A stretch of DNA of 64,000 nucleotides from Clostridia bacterium (GTDB lineage: Bacteria; Bacillota; Clostridia; TANB77; CAG-508), in contig JAFSBT010000005.1 of the NCBI GenBank assembly GCA_017437145.1, positions 74,017-138,016 of the forward strand, given 5' to 3'. The notes below the pieces were generated by a model. The model was not told the origin of the DNA. It ran no database searches and saw nothing but the letters and a program-made list of their open reading frames with translations. Positions 10,888-19,892 of this stretch are shown here, piece by piece. The first letter of the stretch is position 1, and each line of letters opens with the position of its first letter. The position numbers and the translations under genes were made by a program.

Positions 10888-11232
10888 ATGAATTCCAAAG
10901 TAATGAAAAATATAGTAGTTTTAAAGGACTTGCCATCAAACATTATTGATGAGGCAATTGTTATATTAAAAGATAATAGTAAAATTAAGAGTTTAGAAGC
11001 AATAGAGAATAAAGAATTAGTTGAAAGTAAGCATAAAACAAGTAATAATAAAGAATATATATTGAAAGAAGCTGAGATGGTGATTTCAAATTATATATCA
11101 GATGTGAAAGAAGAGAAACAATTAAAAAGTGTAAGTATTAAAGCTTTAGAAAAACAATGTAAAAGATTGAAAAGACTATTAGTAGTTGCTGGAACGCTGG
11201 CATTTTTGGGCATAGTTGTACAATTTATATAA
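10888..11232 (+). CDS. Hypothetical protein with C-terminal membrane anchor
   Basis: A 114-residue protein of unknown function. A strong AAGGAGG site precedes its ATG. The first 90 residues are charged and predicted helical (Lys/Glu-rich). The last 18 residues (LLVVAGTLAFLGIVVQFI) are one hydrophobic segment, preceded by the basic cluster KQCKRLKR, typical of a tail-anchored membrane protein facing the cytoplasm. It lies between yyaC and the spoIVFA/spoIVFB pair, so a sporulation role is possible but unsupported by any recognised domain. Confidence 0.6.
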   Translation: MNSKVMKNIVVLKDLPSNIIDEAIVILKDNSKIKSLEAIENKELVESKHKTSNNKEYILKEAEMVISNYISDVKEEKQLKSVSIKALEKQCKRLKRLLVVAGTLAFLGIVVQFI

Positions 11233-11253
11233 AAGTAAATAAAACAAGTTCTA

Positions 11254-11305
11254 AACACCTTTTTTTAGAATATATTTTAAAAAACATATTCTAAAGAAGA
11301 GGTGT
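11254..11305 (+). promoter_or_regulatory. Long hairpin sequestering the spoIVFA-like ribosome site
   Basis: The left arm (AACACCTTTTTTTAGAATAT) pairs with a right arm containing AAGAGGTGTT, which holds the Shine-Dalgarno sequence of the gene starting at 11312. It could be an upstream terminator, a translational control hairpin, or both. A comparable arrangement occurs before bofA. Confidence 0.45.
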
Positions 11306-11311
11306 TTTATT

Positions 11312-12223
11312 ATGGAAAAAACTTTAAGTGTTGATGAACGAATACGAAGAGCAGAAGAAATCTATTATAGAAGAAAAACGCAAAATTCTAAAAGGGAAAG
11401 TGCGACAGTAAATGTAAATAATACAGACAAACCTAATTTAAAGCTTTTTCAAAGAATGTTTATACAAATTATAGTGTGTATACTTATTTATACATGTTTT
11501 TATTTTATAAAAAATGCTAATTATATATTTTCAGATGAGATAATATCAAAAACTAAGCAAATTTTAGAATATGATATTAACATACAAAAGCTGCAGGAAC
11601 AGTTCACAGGATATATAAATGGAGTGATGAACAAAAATACTAATGAAGATATAATTGTACCACTTATAGAAGATGAGAATAATATAAAAGAAGAAAATGA
11701 GATTCAAGAAAATATATTAATAGAAAATATTGTAGAAGAAAATGTAGTAGCAAATGAAGTGACAATAGAGGAAGTCAAAGTAGAGGAAAAAGAATTAACA
11801 CAAGAGGAGAAAGATGTACAAGAAATTTTATCAAATTATAGTTTAATAAATCCATTAGAAGTAGGTGTAATAACTTCTGATTTTGGGGAAAGAGAATCCA
11901 CAAATAGTTCAGTAACTCCATATCATACGGGGATAGATTTAGGTGCGACAAATGGAACTTCAATTATAGCAGCAATGGAAGGAACTGTTAATACAGTGTC
12001 TTCAGTGGGAGACTACGGTAATCACATAAAAATCTTAAATGGGGATGTAATTACCCTGTATGCGCATTGTAGTGAAATTTTAGTTACTGAAGGAGAAAAA
12101 ATAACACAAGGACAAGAAATAGCAAAGGTTGGTTCTACAGGCAATTCTACAGGACCGCATTTGCATTTTGAGATTAGAAAGGACGGAAGGTATGTAAATC
12201 CAAGTTCAATAATTAGTTTTTAG
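11312..12223 (+). CDS. spoIVFA: SpoIVFA-like membrane protein with M23 (LytM) domain
   Basis: A 303-residue protein: a basic cytoplasmic N terminus, one transmembrane segment at about residues 52-70, an acidic linker, and a C-terminal M23/LytM domain from about 190. The domain keeps both zinc motifs, HTGID (HxxxD) and HLHFE (HxH), so unlike many SpoIVFA proteins it may be a working peptidase. The identification rests on position: the next gene, 17 bp away, encodes an M50 protease of SpoIVFB type, the usual spoIVFA-spoIVFB order. In Bacillus SpoIVFA scaffolds and, with BofA, inhibits SpoIVFB during sigma-K activation; a bofA homologue is present at 43437. A plain M23 endopeptidase such as a SpoIIQ-like protein is the alternative. 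Confidence 0.72.
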   Translation: MEKTLSVDERIRRAEEIYYRRKTQNSKRESATVNVNNTDKPNLKLFQRMFIQIIVCILIYTCFYFIKNANYIFSDEIISKTKQILEYDINIQKLQEQFTGYINGVMNKNTNEDIIVPLIEDENNIKEENEIQENILIENIVEENVVANEVTIEEVKVEEKELTQEEKDVQEILSNYSLINPLEVGVITSDFGERESTNSSVTPYHTGIDLGATNGTSIIAAMEGTVNTVSSVGDYGNHIKILNGDVITLYAHCSEILVTEGEKITQGQEIAKVGSTGNSTGPHLHFEIRKDGRYVNPSSIISF

Positions 12224-12240
12224 GAGGAAAGAAAATACAC

Positions 12241-12861
12241 ATGCAAATAAAATTAAACTTACAAATTTTTATATTTATATTAGTATTTTTTATAACAAAA
12301 CAAATAGAGATATATGCAATTTTAATGTTATTTGCTTTTATACATGAATTAGGACATATTATAGTAGGGATGTTATTAGGCTTAAAACCTAAAGTTTTAA
12401 AAATTATGCCTTTTGGATTAACAGTAATTTTTGAGAATAGTAAATTAACAGAAAAAAATTATAGAAAAATAGAAAAGAAAAAAATAATAGTTGCATTAGC
12501 AGGCCCATTTATAAACTTAATTATAATGTTCATTGCATTATTATTAAAGAAAGAGTTAATTGCATATTCAAATTTATTAATTACACTATTTAATTTAATA
12601 CCAATATATCCATTAGATGGAGGAAGAGTTTTAAAAAGTATAATGAGGTTAAAAAAAGAAAAAAGAGAGGCGGATAAATTAATTAATAAAACTTCAAATA
12701 TTTTAGTAATAATAATGACAGCATTATCAAGTGTTTTAATAATTTATATGAAAAACTTTGTAGTAATTTTTATAGTAATATATTTATGGTACATAGTGAT
12801 AATTGAAAATAAGAGGTATAAGGTTAAAAAGAGGGTTGAAGATCTTATATCAAATTTGTGA
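12241..12861 (+). CDS. spoIVFB: SpoIVFB-type M50 intramembrane metalloprotease
   Basis: A 206-residue, mostly hydrophobic protein. The zinc-binding HELGH motif lies in a membrane segment near residues 36-40, and the second motif 'PIYPLDGGRVLKS' near residues 120-132 supplies the Asp ligand. Four or more transmembrane segments are evident. It has the length and layout of SpoIVFB without a clear CBS domain. In sporulating Firmicutes this protease cleaves pro-sigma-K in the mother cell. It directly follows the spoIVFA-like gene with a GGAGGAAAG site. A perfect 11-bp inverted repeat (12842-12869) spans its stop codon. Confidence 0.85.
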   Translation: MQIKLNLQIFIFILVFFITKQIEIYAILMLFAFIHELGHIIVGMLLGLKPKVLKIMPFGLTVIFENSKLTEKNYRKIEKKKIIVALAGPFINLIIMFIALLLKKELIAYSNLLITLFNLIPIYPLDGGRVLKSIMRLKKEKREADKLINKTSNILVIIMTALSSVLIIYMKNFVVIFIVIYLWYIVIIENKRYKVKKRVEDLISNL

Positions 12862-12881
12862 TATAAGATTAGAGAAAATAG

Positions 12882-12975
12882 GAGGTGGGATGTGAGAGGT
12901 GAGAGGTGTGATTTTAGTGATACAATTTATAGTTTGTTATAAATTCTCACATCTCACATCTCACTTCACACATCG
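12882..12975. repeat. Dispersed ~100-bp imperfect palindrome, GTGAGAGGTG family (copy 1)
   Basis: The left arm contains GATGTGAGAGGTGAGAGGTG; the right arm is the near-complement TCTCACATCTCACATCTCAC. It sits between the convergent spoIVFB and pflA genes. Related copies are at about 27609, 37043, 38524 and 62747, all intergenic. Confidence 0.75.
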
Positions 12976-12979
12976 TATT

Positions 12980-13702
12980 TTATATTCCAAGAATCTCTTT
13001 TGCTCTTTCTACATCTTTAATTGTTGCAGCAGGAGTATTTTCTAATTCATATTTAAATCCTAGATTTTCCCATTTGAATTTTCCTAAACTGTGATAAGGA
13101 AGAATTTCTATTTTTTGAACAGTTTTTAATGATGATATAAATTCTTTTAGTTTAAGTAAATCTTGCTCATTATCTGTAATGCCAGGTACTAGTACTTGTC
13201 TAATCCAAATAGGAATATTATTATCACTTAAATATCTTGCAAAAGCTAATTCGTTTTCGTTAGAAAAACCAACTAACTCTTTACATTTTTCGCTATCTAT
13301 ATGTTTTATATCTAATAAAACTAAATCTGTAAGAGATAATAATTTTTTTATATCTGGAGTTAATGCAACCATACCAGAAGTATCTATTGCAGTGTGATAA
13401 TTTTTTGCTTTTAATTTTTCGAATAATTCAATTAAAAAGGTTACTTGTAATAAAGGTTCACCACCAGAAATAGTAACACCACCATTAGAATTTTCAATAT
13501 ATGATTTATATTTATCAATTCTAGAGATTAATTCATCACTTGTCATATCTTCTGTTCCTTCGGAAGTTGACCAAGTGTCTCTATTTTGACAATATTTACA
13601 CTTTAACATACAACCTTGCATAAAAACCACAAATCTTATACCTGGTCCATCTACAGTTCCAAATGTTTCAATTGAATGTATTTTTCCTTTTAAATTTTCC
13701 AT
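12980..13702 (-). CDS. pflA: Pyruvate formate-lyase activating enzyme (radical SAM)
   Basis: A 240-residue radical SAM enzyme that generates the glycyl radical on pyruvate formate-lyase using SAM and a 4Fe-4S cluster. The signature CMLKCKYC (CxxxCxxC) lies near residues 31-38, followed by the glycine-rich 'GGVTISGGEPLLQ' that contacts SAM. The ATG at 13702 is chosen because AAGGTGG lies at correct spacing; an in-frame GTG nine bases upstream overlaps that site. It is downstream of pflB on the same strand, separated by a small hairpin. Confidence 0.95.
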   Translation of the reverse strand: MENLKGKIHSIETFGTVDGPGIRFVVFMQGCMLKCKYCQNRDTWSTSEGTEDMTSDELISRIDKYKSYIENSNGGVTISGGEPLLQVTFLIELFEKLKAKNYHTAIDTSGMVALTPDIKKLLSLTDLVLLDIKHIDSEKCKELVGFSNENELAFARYLSDNNIPIWIRQVLVPGITDNEQDLLKLKEFISSLKTVQKIEILPYHSLGKFKWENLGFKYELENTPAATIKDVERAKEILGI

Positions 13703-13758
13703 AAATTCCACCTTTTTATTTAATGTATTTATATTATAACAGATAATTTAACAAATAT

Positions 13759-13782
13759 AAAGACAGGTTTCTACCTGTCTTT
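13759..13782 (-). terminator. Hairpin between pflB and pflA
   Basis: A perfect 10-bp stem (AAAGACAGGT / ACCTGTCTTT) with a 4-nt loop in the pflB-pflA gap. Only a short T-rich tail follows on the minus strand, so it may cause partial termination or stabilise the pflB message. Confidence 0.55.
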
Positions 13783-13802
13783 ATACTTTATAATAAAAAT
13801 CA

Positions 13803-16037
13803 TTATATAGCTTCATGTATTGTTCTGTTAATAACATCTAATTGTTGTTCTCTTGTTAATTTTGTGAATTTAACAGCATATCCTGAAACTCTTATTGTAA
13901 GTTGAGGATATTTTTCTGGATGTTCCATAGCATCTTCTAGTAATGCTCTATCAAAAACATTAACATTAATGTGATGGCTATGTTGAGCAAAGTATCCATC
14001 TAATAATGAAGTTAAGTTAGTTATTCTTGAATCTTCATCTTTACCTAAAGCTTTTGGTGTTATAGCAAATGTATAAGAAATTCCATCTTCAGCATGTGAA
14101 TATGGTAATTTTGCTATACTGTTAAGAACTGCAAGAGCACCATTTGTATCTCTACCATGCATTGGGTTAGCACCAGGTCCGAATGGAGCACCAGCAGGTC
14201 TTCCATCAGGTGTATTTCCTGTTTTCTTACCATAAACTACATTTGATGTGATTGTAAGTATTGATAAAGTAGGTTTTGATTTACGATAAGTTTTTTGTTT
14301 TCTAAGTTTTCTCATGAAAGCTTTTACAACGTCAACTGCTATAGAGTCAACTCTATCGTCATCATTACCAAATTTAGGGAAGTCACCTTCGATTTCATAA
14401 TCTGTAGCTAGACCAGTTTCATCTCTGATAACTTTTACTTTAGCATATTTGATTGCTGATAAAGAATCGGCAACTACTGATAATCCTGCGATACCACAAG
14501 CCATAGTTCTTAAAATGTTTTGGTCATGTAAAGCCATTTCTAAGCTTTCATAAGCATATTTATCATGCATATAGTGGATAATGTTTAGAGCATTAACGTA
14601 AACTCTAACAACCCAATCCATCATATTATCAAATTTTTCCATAACTTCATCATAGTCTAAATATTCAGAAGTAATACGTTCAAATTTTGGAGAAACTTGT
14701 TTTCCAGAGATTTCATCTCTACCACCATTTATAGCATATAATAAAGTTTTTGCTAAGTTACATCTTGCACCAAAGAATTGCATTTGTTTACCTGTTCTCA
14801 TTGCAGAAACACAACATGCTATAGAATAGTCATCTCCCCAGTATTCTCTCATTAAATCATCATTTTCATATTGAATAGAAGATGTTTTAATAGATAATTT
14901 TGTACAGAATTTTTTAAATTCTTCTGGTAATTTAGTAGACCATAAAACAGTTAAGTTTGGCTCTGGAGCAGGTCCTAAATTTTGTAAAGAGTGAAGTGTT
15001 CTGAAAGAGTTTTTTGTAACTAATGTTCTTCCATCTACACCCATTCCACCAATAGCTTCTGTTACCCAAACTGGGTCTCCACTAAATAATTCATCATATT
15101 CAGGAGTTCTTAAAAATCTAACCATTCTTAATTTCATAATGAAATGATCCATTAATTCTTGAGCTTGTTCTTCTGTTAAAACTCCGTTTTTAATATCTCT
15201 TTCAATATAAATGTCAAGGAATGTTGAATTTCTACCAATACTCATAGCTGCACCATTTTGTTCTTTTGTTGCAGCAAGATATCCAAAGTATAACCATTGA
15301 ATAGCTTCTTTAGCATTTTCAGCTGGTCTAGAAATATCATAACCATATTTTAATGCCATTTCTTTTAATTGTTTTAATGCTAATATTTGATCATTAACTT
15401 CTTCTCTTTCTTTTATAACATCAGAGAATATTGTAGGATATTCTAAATATTTTAAACTTCTTAATTTTCCTTCAATTAAGGCATCAACACCATAAAGTGC
15501 GATTCTTCTATAATCTCCTATAATTCTTCCTCTACCATAACCATCAGGTAAACCTGTGATTATATGAGAACTTCTAGCTGCTCTTATTTCTGGAGTGTAA
15601 GCAGCGAAAACGCCATCATTATGTGTTCTTCTAAAATTATGAAATATTTTTTCAACTTCTGGAGCAACTTCTACACCTTGTGCTTCACAAGATTTTTCAA
15701 CTATTCTTATACCACCATTTGGCATAATAGCTCTTTTTAAAGGCTCATCAGTTTGTAATCCAACTATTTGCTCTAAGTCTTTATCAATATATCCAGCTTC
15801 ATGGCTAGTTATTGTAGAAATAGTATTAGCATCTACTGCTAAAACTCCACCATTTTCTTTTTCTTTGTTATATAAATCTAGAACTTCATTCCACAATTTT
15901 TTTGTAGATTCAGTTGCTGGAGTTAAGAAACTATCATTTCCTTCATAAGGAGTATAATTAGTTTGAATAAAGTTTCTAACATTTATTTCATTTTCCCAGT
16001 CACCAGATTTAAAATCTTTCCATTGTTCAAATTTCAT
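13803..16037 (-). CDS. pflB: Formate acetyltransferase (pyruvate formate-lyase)
   Basis: A 744-residue glycyl-radical enzyme that converts pyruvate and CoA to acetyl-CoA and formate, a core step of anaerobic mixed-acid fermentation. The catalytic adjacent cysteines are in '[11 protein letters not shown]' and the glycyl-radical loop 'RVSGYAV' is near the C terminus. Length matches the family. The ATG at 16037 (MKFEQWKDF) is preferred over the longer frame because an AGAAAGG site precedes it; the upstream ATG has its site too close. pflA follows on the same strand. Confidence 0.97.
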   Translation of the reverse strand: MKFEQWKDFKSGDWENEINVRNFIQTNYTPYEGNDSFLTPATESTKKLWNEVLDLYNKEKENGGVLAVDANTISTITSHEAGYIDKDLEQIVGLQTDEPLKRAIMPNGGIRIVEKSCEAQGVEVAPEVEKIFHNFRRTHNDGVFAAYTPEIRAARSSHIITGLPDGYGRGRIIGDYRRIALYGVDALIEGKLRSLKYLEYPTIFSDVIKEREEVNDQILALKQLKEMALKYGYDISRPAENAKEAIQWLYFGYLAATKEQNGAAMSIGRNSTFLDIYIERDIKNGVLTEEQAQELMDHFIMKLRMVRFLRTPEYDELFSGDPVWVTEAIGGMGVDGRTLVTKNSFRTLHSLQNLGPAPEPNLTVLWSTKLPEEFKKFCTKLSIKTSSIQYENDDLMREYWGDDYSIACCVSAMRTGKQMQFFGARCNLAKTLLYAINGGRDEISGKQVSPKFERITSEYLDYDEVMEKFDNMMDWVVRVYVNALNIIHYMHDKYAYESLEMALHDQNILRTMACGIAGLSVVADSLSAIKYAKVKVIRDETGLATDYEIEGDFPKFGNDDDRVDSIAVDVVKAFMRKLRKQKTYRKSKPTLSILTITSNVVYGKKTGNTPDGRPAGAPFGPGANPMHGRDTNGALAVLNSIAKLPYSHAEDGISYTFAITPKALGKDEDSRITNLTSLLDGYFAQHSHHINVNVFDRALLEDAMEHPEKYPQLTIRVSGYAVKFTKLTREQQLDVINRTIHEAI

Positions 16038-16190
16038 AAAATCCCAACCTTTCTTAAAAATAAACATACCTTAATATATTACCACGCTTAGGGAAAAATA
16101 TCAAGCAAAAAAAATATAAAAATTTAAAAAAAATGATTTATTATGTAAGTTTTTGTGATATACTATAAAAAAATATTTAGGAGAAGAAGA

Positions 16191-17207
16191 ATGAAACATA
16201 AAAAATATAAATTAAGATTTATAAGAAATATAGCAATTTGCGTATTTGCACTACTTATTGTAGCCAGATTATTAGATATTATGCCAGGTTTTAAAAGAGA
16301 TAAAACAGAAGGAATTACTAATTTAGTAATCGGGGATGAAGATATAACAGAAAAACTTGTTAATAATATATGGATTGATGAAAATAAAGTTGTATATATT
16401 TCCTATGAAGATATTAAGAATTTATTTGATAATTCTATAATTTATGATGAAAATTACAAACAAATAATAACAACATCAAGAACAAAAGTTGCGACTTTAA
16501 AACTAGATGATAATTATATGGTGATTAATGATACAACAAAAAATATTTTAGGAAAATTAATAAGAAAAGAAGGTCTTTTATATTTACCAATTTCTGATAT
16601 GGAATTAGTATATAATATAGAAGTTGATTATATTCCAGAAACAGATATTGTTACAATAGATGAAATAGATAAAAAACTAACAAGGGCAACAATTGCAAAA
16701 AATACTAGTGTAAAATCAAAAATGAGAGCATTTTCTCAAACATTAGAAGAATTAAAGACTGGAGAACAAATATCATATTACCAAGACAGTACTAATGGAT
16801 GGATTAAAATAAGAACAAAAACAGGAAATGTAGGATATATAAAAAAATCAATAATTACAAATGAATATGTTGTAAGGCAAGAAATTGATAGAGAAGTAGA
16901 AGCAAAAATGATTTCAGATAATGAAGTTAGTGAATGGTTAAAAATTAAAGAAGAGAATTTTAAGGAAGATATGTTAAATAATTATGAGTCAAGGGTGCAA
17001 AGTATAAATGCCATAGTTAGCTTTATTTTATCTGAAAATCCAAAAGGAATAATAATTTATTCAAATTCAAAAAGTGAATCATTTATCAGATTTATGACAG
17101 AAATTACTCCAAGATTAAGAGAAATCGGTGTTTCAGTAGCATTAAAATCAGATGATATAAATAAAACAAAGAGCTTAAAAAATATTGTAGATTACATAGT
17201 AAAATAG
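16191..17207 (+). CDS. Membrane-anchored protein with copper-amine-oxidase-like, SH3 and degenerate GH18-like regions
   Basis: A 338-residue protein. The start at 16191 (MKHKKYK) is chosen for its AGGAGAAG site. One N-terminal transmembrane segment (about 12-28) precedes a region with copper-amine-oxidase-like stalk character ('LLYLPISDMELVYNIEVDY'), then a bacterial SH3-like segment (about 175-230, 'GWIKIRTKTGNVGYIKKS'). The last 100 residues resemble the middle of a GH18/YaaH-type glycosidase ('FIRFMTEITPRLREIGVSV'), but the DxxDxE catalytic motif is not present and the domain ends early. A peptidoglycan-binding or regulatory role beside mltG (9 bp downstream) is my inference. Confidence 0.6.
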   Translation: MKHKKYKLRFIRNIAICVFALLIVARLLDIMPGFKRDKTEGITNLVIGDEDITEKLVNNIWIDENKVVYISYEDIKNLFDNSIIYDENYKQIITTSRTKVATLKLDDNYMVINDTTKNILGKLIRKEGLLYLPISDMELVYNIEVDYIPETDIVTIDEIDKKLTRATIAKNTSVKSKMRAFSQTLEELKTGEQISYYQDSTNGWIKIRTKTGNVGYIKKSIITNEYVVRQEIDREVEAKMISDNEVSEWLKIKEENFKEDMLNNYESRVQSINAIVSFILSENPKGIIIYSNSKSESFIRFMTEITPRLREIGVSVALKSDDINKTKSLKNIVDYIVK

Positions 17208-17216
17208 GAGAAATAT

Positions 17217-18281
17217 ATGAAAAAAATAAGAGCAATTTTAATACTATTATTAATAATTATTATAGGAATAGTTTTATGGTATTTTATTTCCATATCACCC
17301 AAATCTAGTAATATTAAAGAAAATGAAGTAACAATTCCAATAGGAACAGGTACAAGCGGTATAGCAAAAATTTTAAAAGAAAACAATATTATTAAAAGTG
17401 AAACAGCTTTTAAAATATATGTAAAACTAAATAAAGTTTCAGGATTTCAAGCAGGAACCTATTATTTAAAAGAAAGCATGAGTGTAAAAGAAATTACAGA
17501 AATGTTAAAAACAGGAATAATGCATGATCCAAATCAAATAACAATAACTTTTATAGAGGGTAAAAACTTTAGATGGATAGCAAACACAATAGCAGAAAAA
17601 ACTAATAACACTTATGAAGAAGTATTGGATGTTCTTGAAGATGATGAGTATATAGACTACTTAATAGACAAGTATTGGTTTCTAGAAGATGAAATCAAGA
17701 ATGAAAATATATATTATTCTCTAGAAGGATATCTTTTCCCAGACACATACGCGATAAAAAACAAAGATGTAGAAGTAAAAGAAATTTTTGAAAAAATGTT
17801 AGACCAAATGGGGAATGTTTTAGAGGATTATAAAGAAGAAATTGAAAATAGTGAGTATTCAGTACATGAAATTTTAACAATAGCTTCAATAATAGAAACA
17901 GAATCAATGACACAAGAAGGAAGAAAAGATGTAGCTAGTGTAATTTATAACAGATTAAATTCTAATATGGCAATACAGAGTGATGTAACAACATATTATG
18001 CTATAAAAGTTGATATGAGTGAAAGAGACTTATATCAAAGGGAAATAGATGAATATAATCAATATAATACAAGAGGTCCAAATATGGAAGGCAAATTACC
18101 AATAGGACCGATAAGTACTGTTAGCAAATCAAGTATAGAAGCGGCACTTGAGCCAAGTAATACAGATTATATATTCTTTGTTGCAGACAAAAATGGAAAA
18201 TTATATTTTACAAAAACGAATGAAGAACATAACAAAAAGGTGAATGAATTAAAAACACAAGGATTGTGGTGGGAATATTAA
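17217..18281 (+). CDS. mltG: Endolytic murein transglycosylase MltG
   Basis: A 354-residue YceG-family protein that cuts nascent glycan strands near the membrane and sets glycan chain length. It has an N-terminal transmembrane segment (residues 5-22), a LysM-like subdomain (about 35-105, 'IPIGTGTSGIAKILKENNII'), and a catalytic domain with the expected Glu in 'LTIASIIETES' and the 'YNRLNSNMAIQSDVT' and 'YNQYNTRGPNMEGKLP' motifs. Length is typical. It is directly downstream of the SH3-containing gene and ends before a strong hairpin. Confidence 0.93.
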   Translation: MKKIRAILILLLIIIIGIVLWYFISISPKSSNIKENEVTIPIGTGTSGIAKILKENNIIKSETAFKIYVKLNKVSGFQAGTYYLKESMSVKEITEMLKTGIMHDPNQITITFIEGKNFRWIANTIAEKTNNTYEEVLDVLEDDEYIDYLIDKYWFLEDEIKNENIYYSLEGYLFPDTYAIKNKDVEVKEIFEKMLDQMGNVLEDYKEEIENSEYSVHEILTIASIIETESMTQEGRKDVASVIYNRLNSNMAIQSDVTTYYAIKVDMSERDLYQREIDEYNQYNTRGPNMEGKLPIGPISTVSKSSIEAALEPSNTDYIFFVADKNGKLYFTKTNEEHNKKVNELKTQGLWWEY

Positions 18282-18293
18282 AAATAAAAGATT

Positions 18294-18318
18294 AAGCACG
18301 GGGACAAGCCCCGTGCTT
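18294..18318 (+). terminator. Bidirectional GC-rich terminator between mltG and the isomerase
   Basis: A perfect 10-bp stem (AAGCACGGGG / CCCCGTGCTT) with a 5-nt loop, lying between two convergent genes. Its GC content matches the foreign isomerase rather than the host, so it may have arrived with it. Confidence 0.8.
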
Positions 18319-18327
18319 TGTTTCTGC

Positions 18328-19608
18328 TTAGGAATTAAGTTTGCCCTCGTTAAGAATAGCTTTAACCTGCTTTTTATAGGCTTCAACGCCGGGCTGATTA
18401 AAGGGATTTACGTCAAGTGCATAACAGCCAATGGGACATGCCCATTCGAAAATCTGCATTGCATAGGCAAGATTTTCAATGCCTTTGGAGCAAATGAATT
18501 TGCTGCATGCATTCGGATCATCTCCGATTGATGAGTGGGCGAAATAGCTGCCTTCCATGGCCGCATTATTGACTTCAGAGAGTGTGCGTCCTGAAAGATA
18601 GTCAAGACCGTCTTTAAGGTCAGATTCAGGGAATGTAACCTTAATGGAATCTTCCCATGTGAAGAAGGTCTCGCACATAATTCCTCTTAAGCCTTCCTGG
18701 AGATACTGCCCCAATGAATGTAAATCCATTGAGAAAACAGCGCTGTGAGGAACCATACCTTCAAAATCTTTGCCTTCACTTTCGCCGTAGAGCTGTTTCC
18801 ACCATTCGGCAAAAGATCTGAGCTCAGGGTTATTGACCGGCATCATTTCGACGACACATCCATTCTGGTACTGTTCAAAACGCCAGTTAGCGTAATCAAC
18901 AGCAGGATTGTCAATGGTAGATGAACAAAGCTCATCTGCAGCTGCAACAGCGTTGAGGATTAAGTCAGTATCAATACCTGCAATTGCAATAGGCAGTAAT
19001 CCAACAGGTGTGAAAACTGAATAGCGTCCGCCAACATTGTCAGGAATTATAAATGTTTCCCAACCGTGTTCATCTGCAAGAGCGCGGCCGGTGCCTTTGC
19101 ATTTATCTGTTATTGCATAAACTGTAGGTTCTTTATCGTGGAGATTTTTATGCAATTCGTAGAAATAGCGAAGAGCGAGACCGGGTTCAAGCGTTGTGCC
19201 ACTCTTACTGATGTAAATGATGCAGAAAGAATCGCTTCCGATGATGTGTTCAATGTTGTTCCATTCTTTTGAACTGAGTGAAGCAACAAAATGTACATTT
19301 GTCTTCCAAGGCAAATCAAAAGCGTTTGCATCTCCATGTTCTGCGTCGATGATTGCTTTCGCTCCAAGATAGGAGCCGCCGATGCCGATGACAATAGCAT
19401 GCTTAAAATTTTTGATTATATAATCAGCGGTTTTCTTAAGCCGAGCATATTCCTCAGACTTAAGATAAGGTGCAGCCCAGTTCATCCAGCCACGCATATG
19501 TGCGTCAGCGCCTGTGCCGTTCACAAGGGTTTCGTAGCCTGCTTTTATTGCAGGGGCGATTTCAGTTTTGTCAGTTGCATAAAATTTGAGAGTAGATGCG
19601 GTTGACAT
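18328..19608 (-). CDS. pgi: Glucose-6-phosphate isomerase, compositionally foreign
   Basis: A 426-residue phosphoglucose isomerase that interconverts glucose-6-phosphate and fructose-6-phosphate. Family motifs: 'VIGIGGSYLGAKA', 'YISKSGTTLEPGLA', 'NVGGRYSVFTPVGLLPIAIAG' and the C-terminal 'QPGVEAYKK'. Sampled lines are roughly 45-48% GC with many GGC, GCC, CTG and CGC codons, against well under 30% GC around it, which indicates recent horizontal transfer or a mis-assembled segment. It carries one in-frame CGG (minus strand 19443-19441, Arg in 'EYARLKK'), the only CGG read as Arg that I found. It is flanked by a GC-rich terminator and, divergently, by tRNA-Leu. Confidence 0.96.
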   Translation of the reverse strand: MSTASTLKFYATDKTEIAPAIKAGYETLVNGTGADAHMRGWMNWAAPYLKSEEYARLKKTADYIIKNFKHAIVIGIGGSYLGAKAIIDAEHGDANAFDLPWKTNVHFVASLSSKEWNNIEHIIGSDSFCIIYISKSGTTLEPGLALRYFYELHKNLHDKEPTVYAITDKCKGTGRALADEHGWETFIIPDNVGGRYSVFTPVGLLPIAIAGIDTDLILNAVAAADELCSSTIDNPAVDYANWRFEQYQNGCVVEMMPVNNPELRSFAEWWKQLYGESEGKDFEGMVPHSAVFSMDLHSLGQYLQEGLRGIMCETFFTWEDSIKVTFPESDLKDGLDYLSGRTLSEVNNAAMEGSYFAHSSIGDDPNACSKFICSKGIENLAYAMQIFEWACPIGCYALDVNPFNQPGVEAYKKQVKAILNEGKLNS

Positions 19609-19633
19609 GTTTTTTTCATTCCTTTCATCAGAA

Positions 19634-19676
19634 ATATAATGTTAACTGCGATTTACAGTTACGCATCACATTATAT
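19634..19676 (-). promoter_or_regulatory. Nested inverted repeats upstream of pgi
   Basis: Outer arms ATATAATGT (19634-19642) and ACATTATAT (19668-19676) enclose inner arms TAACTG (19643-19648) and CAGTTA (19656-19661). The structure lies 26 bp upstream of the pgi start codon and could be an operator or a leader hairpin. No regulator is assigned. Confidence 0.45.
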
Positions 19677-19736
19677 CAAAAAAAAACATGAAAAGCAACA
19701 ATTTATGTAAAGTAAATAAAAAATTTTAAAAAGATA

Positions 19737-19766
19737 TTGACATATTAAATATAAAAGTAGTATAAT
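19737..19766 (+). promoter_or_regulatory. Consensus sigma-70/sigma-A promoter for tRNA-Leu
   Basis: TTGACA at 19737-19742 and TATAAT at 19761-19766, both perfect consensus, with an 18-bp spacer. The tRNA begins 37 bp further on. Confidence 0.85.
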
Positions 19767-19803
19767 AACACTTGCCAGTGAAAAATGTGGCAACACATTA
19801 TAT

Positions 19804-19892
19804 GCAGATGTGGCGGAACTGGCAGACGCACAGGACTTAAAATCCTGCGGGACTTACCTCCCGTGCCGGTTCGATTCCGGCCATCTGCACCA
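19804..19892 (+). tRNA. tRNA-Leu(UAA)
   Basis: The acceptor arms GCAGATG (19804-19810) and CATCTGC (19882-19888) pair. The anticodon loop CTTAAAA gives anticodon UAA. A long variable arm follows the anticodon stem, as expected for a class II leucine tRNA. The TTCGATT T-loop is present, and CCA is encoded at 19890-19892. A perfect promoter and a downstream terminator make it a single-gene transcript. Confidence 0.97.

Noticed and set aside
18313..19605. Several frames antisense or alternative to pgi
   Set aside because: Shadows of a GC-richer coding region; the PGI frame has complete family motifs.
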